64,000 bases of DNA from Gammaproteobacteria bacterium UBA7310 (GTDB lineage: Bacteria; Pseudomonadota; Gammaproteobacteria; Pseudomonadales; Ketobacteraceae): positions 248,001 through 312,000 of the forward strand of contig DKQK01000040.1 of the NCBI GenBank assembly GCA_002471665.1, read 5' to 3'. Position 1 is the stretch's first letter, and the number at the start of each line of letters is the position of its first letter. This document shows, one piece after another, positions 1 to 8,457 of the stretch. The notes under the pieces were generated by a model. It was not told where the DNA came from. It worked only from the letters and a program-made list of their open reading frames with translations, and searched no databases. The position numbers and the translations under genes are program-made.

Positions 1-81
1 CTGTTTGCCCAGGGCGTGAAGACCCCTTATCCTGTATCCTATAAGCGATTACAAAAGCTGTGGCAGAGCGTGGCAGTATGA
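1..81 (+). CDS. 3' end of an unidentified upstream gene
   Basis: An open frame enters from the left edge and ends at a TGA at 79-81, giving a 26-residue C-terminus with a TPYPVSYKRL segment. The stop lies 28 bases before the next start on the same strand, so the two genes may be co-transcribed. The fragment is too short to assign a function, and it could be a chance open frame. Confidence 0.4.
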   Translation: MFAQGVKTPYPVSYKRLQKLWQSVAV

Positions 82-109
82 GCGTACACGACCTGCAAGG
101 ACTGCGGTT

Positions 110-1093
110 ATGGCGGTGAGAAAGATCGAATCCTCATTAATGGTGCCTTTGCCCGGCGGGCAGCAATTACATTTGCGCCGCCTGTCGGATAATCCTGATG
201 CGCCCGCCGTGTTGCTTCTGCATGGCTTGTTGGAAGATGGGACCATTTTTTATTCCCGCCAGGGGCGGGGGTTGGCACATTATCTGGCAGAGCAGGGCTT
301 TGACACGTTCATACCTGACTTGCGGGGCAAGGGCCGTTCCTGGCCTCCGGTGAGTGCCTGGGTTAACTACCGCGTTGGCGATGCGGTCAATCAGGATATT
401 CCCGCGATACTCGATACCATCCAGGCCTTGAAAGGCGCAGCCCCGGCATTCTGGATAACCCATGCCTGGGGGGGCGTTTTGGCCAGTAGCGTGCTGGCGC
501 GCTTCCCGGGCTACCAGGCGAGCCTTAATGGGCTAATCCATTTTGGCAGCCACCGGGTTGCCATCCAGCGCAGCCTGTCCCGTCTGATCTGGCTGGATGG
601 TATGTGGGGTTGGCTGGCTTCACTGGTGGCGCGCTGCAAGGGATACATGCCGGGGCGGGGGCTTAGAATCGGTGCAGAGAATGAGTTCCTCGGTATACAG
701 CAGGACAGCAGCAACTGGTTGCAGGGGGGCGCCTGGATCGATCCCCAGGATCAATTCGATTATGGTGAGGCCCTCAGCAAAGGTCTGAATTTCCCGCCTA
801 CGCTGTATTTTGCCCCCAGTGCGGACCTGGCGCGCTGTAATGCCGCGGATGTGAAGGGGTTCATGCGGGAGATTGGCCACCATAATGGCCGCCTGGTGGT
901 GCTGGGCATGAATTTGGGAAACAGACACAATTACTCACAGATCAGCATGCTGACCCATCCCGATGCAGTGCATGATCACTTCCCATTCATGGTAAACTGG
1001 ATGCTGGAAATGAATCGGTTGAGGGAAGAGGCGAAGGATGGGAATGGTCCCGAACCCAGAAATCAGGGACATTCTGCTGAGAACGGCAACTGA
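110..1093 (+). CDS. Alpha/beta-hydrolase-fold protein lacking catalytic Ser and His
   Basis: This 327-residue protein has the alpha/beta hydrolase layout: an LLLHGL oxyanion segment near residue 37, PDLRGKGRS near 69, and a late [12 protein letters not shown] strand whose Asp (239) would be the acid. The nucleophile elbow, normally H-S-x-G-G, reads HAWGG at 118-122, so the Ser is Ala. The C-terminal segment that normally carries the catalytic His reads NYSQISML near 274-281, with Gln where His is expected. The family fold is clear, but ordinary Ser-hydrolase activity looks unlikely, so it may be a binding or scaffold protein. It sits 98 bases upstream of a FabH-like gene on the same strand, which suggests a lipid-related role. 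ATG at 110 is the first usable start because the frame is closed upstream. Confidence 0.75.
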   Translation: MAVRKIESSLMVPLPGGQQLHLRRLSDNPDAPAVLLLHGLLEDGTIFYSRQGRGLAHYLAEQGFDTFIPDLRGKGRSWPPVSAWVNYRVGDAVNQDIPAILDTIQALKGAAPAFWITHAWGGVLASSVLARFPGYQASLNGLIHFGSHRVAIQRSLSRLIWLDGMWGWLASLVARCKGYMPGRGLRIGAENEFLGIQQDSSNWLQGGAWIDPQDQFDYGEALSKGLNFPPTLYFAPSADLARCNAADVKGFMREIGHHNGRLVVLGMNLGNRHNYSQISMLTHPDAVHDHFPFMVNWMLEMNRLREEAKDGNGPEPRNQGHSAENGN

Positions 1094-1191
1094 TTGCACT
1101 CAATGGCCCTTTTTGTTTACCCGGCCATGAGCATCCAATTCAACATGCAAGACAACGCAATTACAGCACGGTAAAAGCGATAAAGATAACA

Positions 1192-2346
1192 ATGCCGGAG
1201 GTAGAAGTGTCGCAAACTACGCAGCCCCCCACAGTGGTCATCAGCGGTACGGGACTTTACACACCCCAGGAATCCATCAGTAATGCAGAGCTGGTGGCAA
1301 CCTTTAATCAGTACGTGGATTTATACAACGAGGACAACAAAGCGGCAATCGAAGCAGGCGAGCTGGAACCGTTATCGTACTCAAGCGAAGAGTTTATCGT
1401 GAAGGCTTCCGGTATCGAAAGCCGTTATGTGATGAACAAGTCCGGTGTGCTTGATCCAAAACGTATGCATCCCTTTATTGCAGAGCGCAGTGATGAGGAG
1501 CAGTCTGTTCAATGTGAAATTGCTGTCGCCGCGGCTCGCGACGCCATGGAGCAAGCCAATAAAACCGCCGATGACATTGATGCGGTCATTGTCGCCTGCT
1601 CCAATATGCAACGTGCCTACCCTGCCATGGCCATCGAGGTCCAGGATGCGCTGGGCATAAAGGGCTTCGGCTTCGATATGAACGTGGCCTGTTCTTCGGC
1701 AACCTTTGGCCTGCAAGCTGCGAAGGATGCTATTCTAGCCGGCTCCGCCCGCTCGGTTCTGGTGCTGAATCCTGAAATCTGTTCCGGGCACCTGGCCTGG
1801 GAGGATCGCGATTGCCACTTTATTTTTGGCGATGTCTGTACGGCAATGATCGTTGAACGACTGGAGACCAGTACCAGTGCGGACAATTGGGAAATTCTGG
1901 GTAGCCGACTGCAGACCCAGTTTTCCAATAACATCCGTAACAATTTCGGCTTTTTAAACCGCTGCGATGAAAGTGGTGTTGGGGCCCGGGACAAGCTGTT
2001 CCGCCAAAATGGGCGTAAGGTGTTCAAGGAGGTGGTACCCATGGTGGCGGAAATGATTGTCAGCCATCTATCCGACGAGGGCATCGAAACCGACGATTTG
2101 AAGCGTATGTGGTTGCATCAGGCCAATCTCGGCATGAATTTGCTGATCTCCAAAAAGGTGCTGGGTCGCGAAGCCACCGCTGAAGAGGCACCGGTTATCC
2201 TGAACGAGTATGCCAATACCAGCTCCGCGGGGTCGGTGATTGCATTCCATAAGTACCGCCAGGATATGGCGGCGGGCGAAATCGGCGTGATTTGTTCCTT
2301 CGGTGCCGGCTATTCGGCGGGCAGCATTATCGTGAAGCGACACTAG
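1192..2346 (+). CDS. Beta-ketoacyl-ACP synthase III-like (FabH/PA3286-like)
   Basis: This 384-residue thiolase-fold enzyme has the Cys-His-Asn triad of FabH-type condensing enzymes: Cys167 in [10 protein letters not shown], His309 in WLHQANLG and Asn342 in [10 protein letters not shown]. The N-terminus ([11 protein letters not shown]) and the insertion around residues 40-75 resemble Pseudomonas PA3286, a FabH-like enzyme reported to take octanoyl-CoA from beta-oxidation into fatty-acid synthesis. It is longer than housekeeping FabH (about 317 residues). The likely reaction is decarboxylative condensation of an acyl-CoA with malonyl-ACP in the cytoplasm; the acyl chain preference is not visible. 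A strong terminator follows, so this gene ends its transcription unit. The ribosome binding site before ATG 1192 is weak, and GTG 1207 is an alternative start. Confidence 0.85.
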   Translation: MPEVEVSQTTQPPTVVISGTGLYTPQESISNAELVATFNQYVDLYNEDNKAAIEAGELEPLSYSSEEFIVKASGIESRYVMNKSGVLDPKRMHPFIAERSDEEQSVQCEIAVAAARDAMEQANKTADDIDAVIVACSNMQRAYPAMAIEVQDALGIKGFGFDMNVACSSATFGLQAAKDAILAGSARSVLVLNPEICSGHLAWEDRDCHFIFGDVCTAMIVERLETSTSADNWEILGSRLQTQFSNNIRNNFGFLNRCDESGVGARDKLFRQNGRKVFKEVVPMVAEMIVSHLSDEGIETDDLKRMWLHQANLGMNLLISKKVLGREATAEEAPVILNEYANTSSAGSVIAFHKYRQDMAAGEIGVICSFGAGYSAGSIIVKRH

Positions 2347-2390
2347 ACACAAACCAACAGCTCCGCTCGATGAGCCCCTCACGAATCAGC

Positions 2391-2424
2391 AAAGCCACGG
2401 TCCCGGGACTGTGGCTTTTTTTAT
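2391..2424 (+). terminator. Rho-independent terminator after the FabH-like gene
   Basis: The arms AAAGCCAC and GTGGCTTT flank a GC-rich centre and are followed by a run of T. It lies 45 bases after the FabH-like stop codon and separates that gene from the hvf operon. Confidence 0.85.
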
Positions 2425-2501
2425 GGCGACCACTTTTATCACGTCAAATTGTGATTTTATGGTGATAATTGACTAATATCTAAGGGAAAACAAAAAAAAC
2501 C

Positions 2502-2530
2502 TGAAACATGGATGAAACATCTCTCGTATT
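2502..2530 (+). promoter_or_regulatory. Putative ECF-sigma-type promoter of the hvf operon
   Basis: TGAAAC at 2502-2507 is followed after 17 bases by CGTA at 2525-2528. This resembles extracytoplasmic-function sigma promoters, which have a GAAC/GAAAC -35 and a CGT/CGTA -10 about 16-17 bases apart. A second TGAAAC starts at 2513, giving a short direct repeat. Transcription would start near 2535, leaving a leader of about 110 bases before hvfA. No ECF sigma gene is present in the window, so this is inferred from pattern and context. Confidence 0.45.
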
Positions 2531-2645
2531 ACCCAGTCTTAATTTGCAGTAACTGTGTGATTGACTGTTTTGTCATCGCAGGTGAACTTTGTGGGCATAC
2601 GCCCGTTTCAAACCAGAGAGTAGTATACGAACCAAGGAGAAAACC

Positions 2646-3014
2646 ATGGCTAAGTTCAATTCACTGAACCCTCTTGCTGCCGGTGTGGGTGCCGCACTGG
2701 TAGCGTCCGCAATGACAGCAACCCCTGTTAACGCGGCAGAAAATCCCTTTGCAACCAATGCACTCACTGCCGGCTATGAGCTCGCAGCCCATCATGAGGG
2801 CAAGGCCAAAGAGGGCAATTGCGGTGAGGGCATGAAGTCCAAAGAAGGTAAGTGCGGCGAGAATATGAAGTCCAAGGAGGGCAATTGTGGTGAGAATATG
2901 AAGTCCAAAGAAGGCAATTGCGGCGAGAATATGAAAGCCAAAGAAGGCAATTGTGGCGAAGGGATGAAAGCCAAGAAGGAAGGTAAATGTGGTGAAGGCA
3001 AGTGTGGTAAATAA
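2646..3014 (+). CDS. hvfA: HvfA-type RiPP precursor with repeated EG[N/K]CG motifs
   Basis: This 122-residue protein starts with a signal peptide (hydrophobic residues about 10-28, cleavage near VNA/AEN) and a short His-containing linker. Five 11-residue repeats of the type KEGNCGENMKS and a Lys/Gly-rich tail follow. There are seven Cys, each inside EGNCG (four) or EGKCG (three), and none elsewhere. In Haemophilus influenzae HvfA, the MNIO enzyme HvfB with HvfC converts the Cys of EGKCG motifs to copper-binding oxazolone/thioamide groups. The same gene order here (A-B-C-D) supports an exported, modified, metal-binding peptide. The EGNCG majority is a variation on that motif. ATG 2646 is chosen because AAGGAG lies at 2634-2639; an upstream in-frame GTG at 2589 would spoil the signal peptide. 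Confidence 0.88.
   Translation: MAKFNSLNPLAAGVGAALVASAMTATPVNAAENPFATNALTAGYELAAHHEGKAKEGNCGEGMKSKEGKCGENMKSKEGNCGENMKSKEGNCGENMKAKEGNCGEGMKAKKEGKCGEGKCGK
2808..2972 (+). repeat. Five tandem 33-bp repeats inside hvfA
   Basis: Five consecutive 33-base units begin at 2808, 2841, 2874, 2907 and 2940. Each encodes Lys-Glu-Gly-(Asn/Lys)-Cys-Gly-Glu-x-Met-Lys-x. The units differ mainly at third codon positions (AAA/AAG, TGC/TGT, GGC/GGT), so the peptide is conserved more than the DNA. The array could change copy number by slippage or recombination. Confidence 0.9.
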
Positions 3015-3017
3015 GCC

Positions 3018-3869
3018 ATGAGAAACAGCAGTCCTGAAACCATTCACGGTGCCGGACTGGGTTTGCGGCGGGCCATTATTGGCCCGCTTTGCGAACAAAA
3101 GCCTGGGCAAGTGGATTTCATGGAAGTAGCGCCGGAAAACTGGATTCATTTGGGTGGGCGCTACGGTAAGCAGTTACGTGCCATGACAGAGGCCTATCCC
3201 TTTGTGACCCACGGGCTTTCACTGTCATTGGGTGGTCCGGAACCCATCGATGTGAAGCTGGTAAAATCCATAAAAGCCTTTCTGGATGAACATCGGATCG
3301 ATGTTTATACCGAACACCTGAGCTACTGCAGTGATGACGGACATTTATACGATCTGATGCCCATTCCCTTTACCGCTGAGGCGGTGAAGCATGTTGTTCA
3401 GCGAATCCATTTGGTGCAGGACATTCTCGAGCGCCCAATGGGTATTGAGAATGTTTCCTACTATGCTGCGCCGGGTCAGGAGATGACCGAGATCGAATTT
3501 TTACGTGCCGTCCTGAATGAGGCTGATTGTGGTCTCTTGCTGGACGTCAATAATATCTACGTGAACAGCGTCAACCATGGCTATGATGCCGAAACCTTTC
3601 TCCAGCAAATACCCGGTGAACGCATTCAGTATATTCATGTGGCCGGTCACTACAACGAGGCCGAGGATCTGATCGTGGACACTCATGGTTCTGATGTGAT
3701 TGATCCGGTGTGGACGTTGCTGGAAAAGACTTACCGCATGTTCGGTGTTAAACCGACGCTGTTGGAGCGTGATTTCAATATCCCCGAGGTCGTTGAGTTG
3801 TTGGGTGAAGTCGATAAGATTCATCAGATTCAGGCCAGGTATCGGCCGGCAAACGAGAAAACGGCTTGA
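3018..3869 (+). CDS. hvfB: MNIO-family (DUF692) multinuclear iron oxidase, HvfB
   Basis: This 283-residue TIM-barrel protein matches the DUF692/MNIO family. Candidate iron ligands follow the family order: Glu near 36-40 (MEVAPENW), His65 (THGLSL), Glu144 (GIENVSYY), Asp176 (LLDVNN), His207 and His211 (IHVAGH), Asp221/His223 (DTHG) and Glu250 (LLERD). Such enzymes use a di- or tri-iron centre and O2 to oxidise Cys in peptide substrates. The substrate here should be the adjacent hvfA product, whose stop is three bases upstream. The site before ATG 3018 is poor, so translation is probably coupled to hvfA. It acts in the cytoplasm before export of the peptide. Confidence 0.93.
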   Translation: MRNSSPETIHGAGLGLRRAIIGPLCEQKPGQVDFMEVAPENWIHLGGRYGKQLRAMTEAYPFVTHGLSLSLGGPEPIDVKLVKSIKAFLDEHRIDVYTEHLSYCSDDGHLYDLMPIPFTAEAVKHVVQRIHLVQDILERPMGIENVSYYAAPGQEMTEIEFLRAVLNEADCGLLLDVNNIYVNSVNHGYDAETFLQQIPGERIQYIHVAGHYNEAEDLIVDTHGSDVIDPVWTLLEKTYRMFGVKPTLLERDFNIPEVVELLGEVDKIHQIQARYRPANEKTA

Positions 3870-3880
3870 GGAATAGCGTC

Positions 3881-4660
3881 ATGAGAGATGGCCTGTCATT
3901 TAAGACGCTGCAGTACGAGTTCGCTGCCCACCTTCGCAATCCTGCCGAAGTCCCGGGCCCGCAAGGTGTTGAAGACCGACGTATGCAGATCTATCGTGAC
4001 CTTTTTTACAATAACGTAGAAGGTTTTATCAGTGGTGCCTTTCCCGTATTACGCAGCCTGACCCACGACGAAAAGTGGCACCGGATGGTGCGTGATTTTT
4101 TCAGCCGCTATCGTTGCCAATCGCCTTATTTTCTTGAAATCAGTCAGGAGTTTTTAGGCTATCTTCAGACTGCACGTGTGCCGGAGGCAGATGATTTTCC
4201 ATTTATGGTGGAACTGGCGCATTACGAGTGGATGGAGTTGGCGGTGGAAACCGACACCGATGAAATCCCTGCGACCGGCTTCAACCAGGGCGGTGATCTC
4301 ATGCAGGGGCGCCCACTGGTATCCCCGCTGGCCCATGTGGTGAGCTATCAATACCCAGTGCATCGGATCAGTGTGGACTTTGTTCCGCAACAGCCCGCGG
4401 ACATTCCCACTTTTCTGATCGTTTATCGGGATAGTGGCGATGTGGTGCGTTTTATGGAAATCAATGGTGTCACGGCACGCTTACTTTTGGTGCTGGATGA
4501 AAATCCGGGCTTGAGCGGATACGATGCCGTGAAAACCGTGGCAGCGGAATTGGCGGGCCTTGATGAGCAGGTTGTGATGCAGGGCGGTGAACAGGCACTG
4601 AAACAATTACGTGACAACGGCATCATATTAGGAACCGAGTTAACAACCATAAAAGGATAA
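3881..4660 (+). CDS. hvfC: HvfC/DUF2063 partner protein of the MNIO enzyme
   Basis: This protein of about 259 residues has the DUF2063 N-terminal domain (LQYEFAAHLRNP, then the RMQIYRDLFYNNVEGF helix) and a C-terminal half resembling the HvfC C-terminal domain. In characterised MNIO systems the partner binds the precursor leader and presents it to the oxidase. ATG 3881 is preferred because GAGGAA lies about seven bases upstream; a TTG at 3866 would overlap the hvfB stop. The gene lies between hvfB and hvfD in a tight operon. Confidence 0.88.
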   Translation: MRDGLSFKTLQYEFAAHLRNPAEVPGPQGVEDRRMQIYRDLFYNNVEGFISGAFPVLRSLTHDEKWHRMVRDFFSRYRCQSPYFLEISQEFLGYLQTARVPEADDFPFMVELAHYEWMELAVETDTDEIPATGFNQGGDLMQGRPLVSPLAHVVSYQYPVHRISVDFVPQQPADIPTFLIVYRDSGDVVRFMEINGVTARLLLVLDENPGLSGYDAVKTVAAELAGLDEQVVMQGGEQALKQLRDNGIILGTELTTIKG

Positions 4661-4664
4661 CTCA

Positions 4665-5324
4665 ATGCTTGGTGTTCTGAATAAGCTGCATGACCTTTTG
4701 GATTGCACCCGTAAGGCTGAATTTCTTGCGCCATTGGCGTTGCGTTTGTATTTGGCCCCGGTTTTTATCGCTGTTGGCCTGCATAAAGCTCATAACTTCG
4801 ATGATATTGTTGCCTGGTTCCAATATTCTCTGGAGCTGCCGGCCCCTGAACTGATGGCCTTGCTGGCGACCAGCGCGGAACTGCTGGGCGGCTTTGCCTT
4901 GTTGTTTGGAGTTGCAGTGCGCTGGTTTGCCATACCACTGATGATTACCATGCTGGTGGCAGCCGTCACTGCCCATTGGGATAAAGGCTGGTTTGCCATT
5001 GCCCCCTCTGATCCGGCCACCAGTGTGGCCAGTGTGTTGGCTCCCGTTGGTTTCCCTGGCGCCGAAGCAAGTCTGCACAATAGTGTTGAGGTTGGTAAAC
5101 GCCTTGATAGGGCGCGGTCTATTCTGCGTGAAAACGGCAACTATGAGTGGTTGACCGAAAAGGGCAATTTCGTGATTCTGAATAATGGGATTGAGTTTGC
5201 GACTACCTATTTCATCATGTTGCTAACGCTCTTTTTTATGGGTGCCGGGCGTTATCTGAGTGTTGACTATTGGATTGCACGGACATATCGGCGGCGCGCT
5301 GGGGAAGCAGCAGCACAGCACTAA
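4665..5324 (+). CDS. hvfD: DoxX-family membrane protein, HvfD
   Basis: This 219-residue inner-membrane protein has about four membrane segments: near residues 22-40 (LRLYLAPVFIAVGL), 65-85, 90-107 and 175-195. A polar insertion lies at about 120-165. DoxX proteins of this kind are the fourth gene of hvf/buf operons. A role in redox supply or membrane handling is often suggested but not settled. It starts four bases after the hvfC stop, with AAGGAT as ribosome binding site, and is the last gene of the operon. Confidence 0.85.
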   Translation: MLGVLNKLHDLLDCTRKAEFLAPLALRLYLAPVFIAVGLHKAHNFDDIVAWFQYSLELPAPELMALLATSAELLGGFALLFGVAVRWFAIPLMITMLVAAVTAHWDKGWFAIAPSDPATSVASVLAPVGFPGAEASLHNSVEVGKRLDRARSILRENGNYEWLTEKGNFVILNNGIEFATTYFIMLLTLFFMGAGRYLSVDYWIARTYRRRAGEAAAQH

Positions 5325-5395
5325 ACAGGGTTTCTTTGTCATGGTTTGCCACTCGGGTTAGAATCGGGCGCTTGTGTGTGGAAAGGACCCTCTAG

Positions 5396-6169
5396 ATGAC
5401 GACCATGTTAAATACTATCCGGTTCCAGGGTTGCCTGGCTTTGCTGATGGGTTGCCTGTTGGCCGGTACCGCTTGGGCTCAGGCAGCATCACCTGCGGAA
5501 AGAGACCCGTGGGAAGGGTTCAATCGGGCCGTGTTTACGTTCAACGACACGTTGGATTTTTACGTTCTTAAACCGGTGGCCACGGGATACGATAAAGCCA
5601 TGCCGGATCCATTGCAGGATGGGGTGACCAACTTCTTTAACAATGTGGGTGAGATCAGGACCATATTTAATGATCTGCTCCAGCTCAAACTTAAGCAGGC
5701 AGGCCTGGATACCACCCGGTTTATTGTGAATACGACGGTAGGTGTGTTCGGGTTTATTGATATTGGTTCCAGAATCGGGCTGGATCGGCACGACGAGGAT
5801 TTCGGGCAAACACTGGGATACTGGGGGGTTGGTTCAGGCCCCTATCTGGTGCTGCCACTGTTGGGCCCGAACACGTTGCGGGACAGCGCCGGTTTGGTGC
5901 CTGACTATTATATCTCCCCATACAACACTGTAGATCACGATTTAACCCGATACAGTATTCGCGCGGTGGATATTGTGGATTTACGGGCCGGATTGCTGGA
6001 TGCGGAAAAACTCATTGCCGGCGACCGTTATACCTTCTTCCGGGATGCGTATCTGCAGCGCCGGGACTTCTTGGTAAGTGATGGCCAGATGAATCATGAC
6101 TTCCTGGAGGACGATGAACTGTTTGATGACTTTGATGACGAGTATCCGGAGGATGAAGCCCTGGAGTGA
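5396..6169 (+). CDS. mlaA: MlaA/VacJ outer-membrane lipid-asymmetry protein
   Basis: This 257-residue protein contains the MlaA core: DPWEGFNRAVFTFND near residue 38, PLQDGVTNFFNNV, and TLGYWGVGSGPYLVLPLLGP. MlaA removes mislocalised phospholipid from the outer leaflet of the outer membrane and passes it to the Mla pathway. Family members are usually lipoproteins. Here the N-terminus has a signal sequence with only a poor lipobox-like LMGC, followed by a conventional AWAQA cleavage site, so lipidation is uncertain. The C-terminal 25 residues are very acidic (Asp/Glu-rich), which is unusual. No other mla genes are in the window. Confidence 0.9.
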   Translation: MTTMLNTIRFQGCLALLMGCLLAGTAWAQAASPAERDPWEGFNRAVFTFNDTLDFYVLKPVATGYDKAMPDPLQDGVTNFFNNVGEIRTIFNDLLQLKLKQAGLDTTRFIVNTTVGVFGFIDIGSRIGLDRHDEDFGQTLGYWGVGSGPYLVLPLLGPNTLRDSAGLVPDYYISPYNTVDHDLTRYSIRAVDIVDLRAGLLDAEKLIAGDRYTFFRDAYLQRRDFLVSDGQMNHDFLEDDELFDDFDDEYPEDEALE

Positions 6170-6318
6170 GGCCAATGTTCTCCACAGGGCGGCTATCAGG
6201 CATTAATGGCCCAATTGAACAGATGCACGGGGCATCATCATCTGGACTTACGTCGTGCTCTGACACATTATGGACATAGTTCCCAAGGGACATAACAAAA
6301 ACGAGTTAGGGAATTGCT

Positions 6319-7884
6319 ATGAAAATGAACGTTATTTCGGCCCTCTTGGCGGCCGCTTCTTTGTCTGGCTCCGCGTGGGCCGTTCCGCCTGAGGTACTGG
6401 ATCGAGGGTGGGCTGCATCTGTCGAACTGGCGGGAGAAGGTGACCCTGATGTTGCCATCATTCGTATGCGGGAGATGGCCGACCTGAACCGCACTGTGTT
6501 GCGCAGGATGGAATTCCATCAGCAGACACAGAACTTCGTCGATCAGATGTGGGAGAATCTGGAATCCTTCAACCTGAGCGACTTTTATGAAATGCTGCCT
6601 GAGCAACAGGGCCAATGGCGGGCGCTGAGGGTGTACGGTGCACGTCAGGGTGACCGCTATCAGGTGGGCCCGGATCCCACTGCAATCGGGGTTCGACCGG
6701 ATGGTTTACCCCGCACTCTAGGTGACGTTTCTGTTCAGGTACAGGCTAAAAAAATTGATGGCAGTTTCGGCGATCACTATCTGATGCGTGGCAACATGCA
6801 AATGGGGGTAGGGGAGATGCGCTGGCCGTCGGTGCAGGATGCTGCGGTGGAAACCTTTCGGGTTGTGGTGGACGGCGCGCCCGCTTTTCAAATAGAAAAA
6901 TCCGGCGTCTCCACTCAGCAGTATCGCGATAAGGTAATCAAGATGAACCCTGATCTGGGTTCGGAAGATATCGATATTATTGCCCCCCTGTGGGCATCGT
7001 TCCCTGCCATGTGGGAACTGCTTTCCCATCTTGGCTCTATTGATGACTTGGTATACCACGATCTGAATAAACCATATCGGCAACTGAAGGCCTCTTTTAC
7101 CATCAACCCTGAGCGTATGAAGGCATTTTATCCCCATATTGTCGGTCATCTGCAGAATATGGATCGTCTGTTCCGTGGGTCATTGCGTTTGGAAGATGAG
7201 CGAGGGGAGTTGTTCAGTGCGGAGCTGGATAGCCGAACCCTGCGGGGAACCTTTCAGGCATTTATTGCCGATGGCCGTATTGTTCCCATAAAGGGCGGCA
7301 AAGTGATGCTGGACGCACCGCCCATTGAAGATGACAAACCCTGGAATTTTACGGCACATATGGACAGTACTATGACCATTCTTGGGGTAGTGACCCATAT
7401 TAATAATGCCAAAGCCAGAGTCCAGTTCCTGTCTACCAAAGAAGGTGCAAAATTGGTGGGTCAGATGTCGGATGTGCCGGATATTCGTGTACAGGGCAAT
7501 GCTCTGGGTATCATGCCTACGTCCATGATTGACGTGGTGTTACCGAAAGATATCGATGAGATTATCGAAGAGTTTATTGCAGTGGCCTGTAAGGGAAACG
7601 AAGGCAAGGGTATTCTTGTCGGCGCTCAGTTTGATGAATCCCCCAGCGGCGATACTTCAACGATTACCTTTAAAACCGCGTTTGAAGGATTGGATAATTT
7701 CTTTGTCCGCATTGGCATGGGGATTGTGAACGATCGGGTGTTGCCGGATGAGAGGGTATCCAGTGAGCTGGAGCGCCTGATATTTGAAACTCAGGAGGCG
7801 TTTGCGTCGGACCTGAAAGGTTTTGAAGCGATCGCCAGCGCCAGAAAACACAAAAATCTCGCAGCCAATGACGTTAAGCAGTGA
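6319..7884 (+). CDS. Unassigned secreted/periplasmic protein, 521 residues
   Basis: I do not recognise a family. The protein has a signal peptide (MKMNVISALL... cleavage after SAWA, about residue 22), a predicted soluble body with mixed helix and strand, and one Cys (near 429). There are no membrane segments and no repeats. The body has a helical N-terminal third and, from about residue 300, alternating hydrophobic strands (GEMRWPS, AELDSRTLRGTFQAFI, GAKLVGQMSD), which suggests a beta-rich lipid- or polymer-binding fold; that is inference. It is preceded by a 149-base gap after mlaA and followed by a terminator. Confidence 0.7.
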   Translation: MKMNVISALLAAASLSGSAWAVPPEVLDRGWAASVELAGEGDPDVAIIRMREMADLNRTVLRRMEFHQQTQNFVDQMWENLESFNLSDFYEMLPEQQGQWRALRVYGARQGDRYQVGPDPTAIGVRPDGLPRTLGDVSVQVQAKKIDGSFGDHYLMRGNMQMGVGEMRWPSVQDAAVETFRVVVDGAPAFQIEKSGVSTQQYRDKVIKMNPDLGSEDIDIIAPLWASFPAMWELLSHLGSIDDLVYHDLNKPYRQLKASFTINPERMKAFYPHIVGHLQNMDRLFRGSLRLEDERGELFSAELDSRTLRGTFQAFIADGRIVPIKGGKVMLDAPPIEDDKPWNFTAHMDSTMTILGVVTHINNAKARVQFLSTKEGAKLVGQMSDVPDIRVQGNALGIMPTSMIDVVLPKDIDEIIEEFIAVACKGNEGKGILVGAQFDESPSGDTSTITFKTAFEGLDNFFVRIGMGIVNDRVLPDERVSSELERLIFETQEAFASDLKGFEAIASARKHKNLAANDVKQ

Positions 7885-7904
7885 AGTCAACAGGCAATGA
7901 CTAC

Positions 7905-7936
7905 AAGAAAAGGCCCGCTTTAGCGGGCCTTTTCTT
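7905..7936. terminator. Bidirectional terminator between the 521-residue protein and the PilZ gene
   Basis: The stem GGCCCGCT/AGCGGGCC has a two-base loop and is flanked by A-rich and T-rich tails on the two sides. It can therefore terminate transcription from both converging genes, and it touches the PilZ stop codon. Confidence 0.85.
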
Positions 7937-8246
7937 AATTGCAGATTTTCTTAATGACCACACCAAGCCTGAAGAAATGCAGGTTGGGGAGTGGGGTTAC
8001 CCTTACCACTTCCACCACGGCATCCAGCGGCGAGAAGTCGGGCCCTTCTGAAGGAATGCTGACCCGCAAGCGATCACCAATTTCCAACTTTTTTTCAGTT
8101 TCCAGCAGCATGCCGGCACCACTTAGATTGCGACAGCGACCTTCGTATCGCTCTTTTGCATCCACTTTAGTGAAGGTGACCATGGTGTCTACCTTCATTC
8201 GGATAAAACCGCGCTTTTCTTCGTAGGATCTTTCTGACAAAGCCAT
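7935..8246 (-). CDS. PilZ-domain c-di-GMP-binding protein
   Basis: This small protein (103 residues from ATG 8246) is almost entirely a PilZ domain. It has the RxxxR motif as RGFIR near residue 14 and the [D/N]xSxxG motif as NLSGAG near 42, the residues that bind c-di-GMP. No effector domain is attached, so it probably acts as an adaptor. ATG 8246 has a good GAGAGGA site upstream; an in-frame start at 8297 would add 17 polar residues. It is divergent from hsbR, and c-di-GMP input is common in Hsb-type biofilm regulation. Confidence 0.85.
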   Translation of the reverse strand: MALSERSYEEKRGFIRMKVDTMVTFTKVDAKERYEGRCRNLSGAGMLLETEKKLEIGDRLRVSIPSEGPDFSPLDAVVEVVRVTPLPNLHFFRLGVVIKKICN

Positions 8247-8359
8247 GTGTCCTCTCTCGCTATGTTCAGCCTTATTATTGTGATTTTTGTAGGGCAACGT
8301 ACCTCATGCAAGTCCAATTGAGTATATCAGAGCGTTCAGATATCGCTATCTTTTAGATC

Positions 8360-8374
8360 GCTAAATTATTTAGC
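8360..8374. promoter_or_regulatory. Perfect 15-bp palindrome between PilZ and hsbR
   Basis: GCTAAAT-T-ATTTAGC is a perfect inverted repeat in the divergent intergenic region. It could be a regulator-binding site. It has no T-run and is not a typical terminator. Confidence 0.4.
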
Positions 8375-8457
8375 AGGCCTTTGGCGACACTCTGTTTAGC
8401 CTTTGGTTGCATTGTGTGATTTTTGAGAGTAATTTTTGATCTTACAAATGGGATGTC

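Noticed and set aside
2808..2972. Regular repeats that could look like a CRISPR array
   Set aside because: The units are adjacent without unique spacers and encode a conserved peptide in frame.
2661..3149. Antisense open frames across the hvfA repeats
   Set aside because: They are produced by the 33-base coding repeat read on the other strand; no ribosome binding site or homology was seen.
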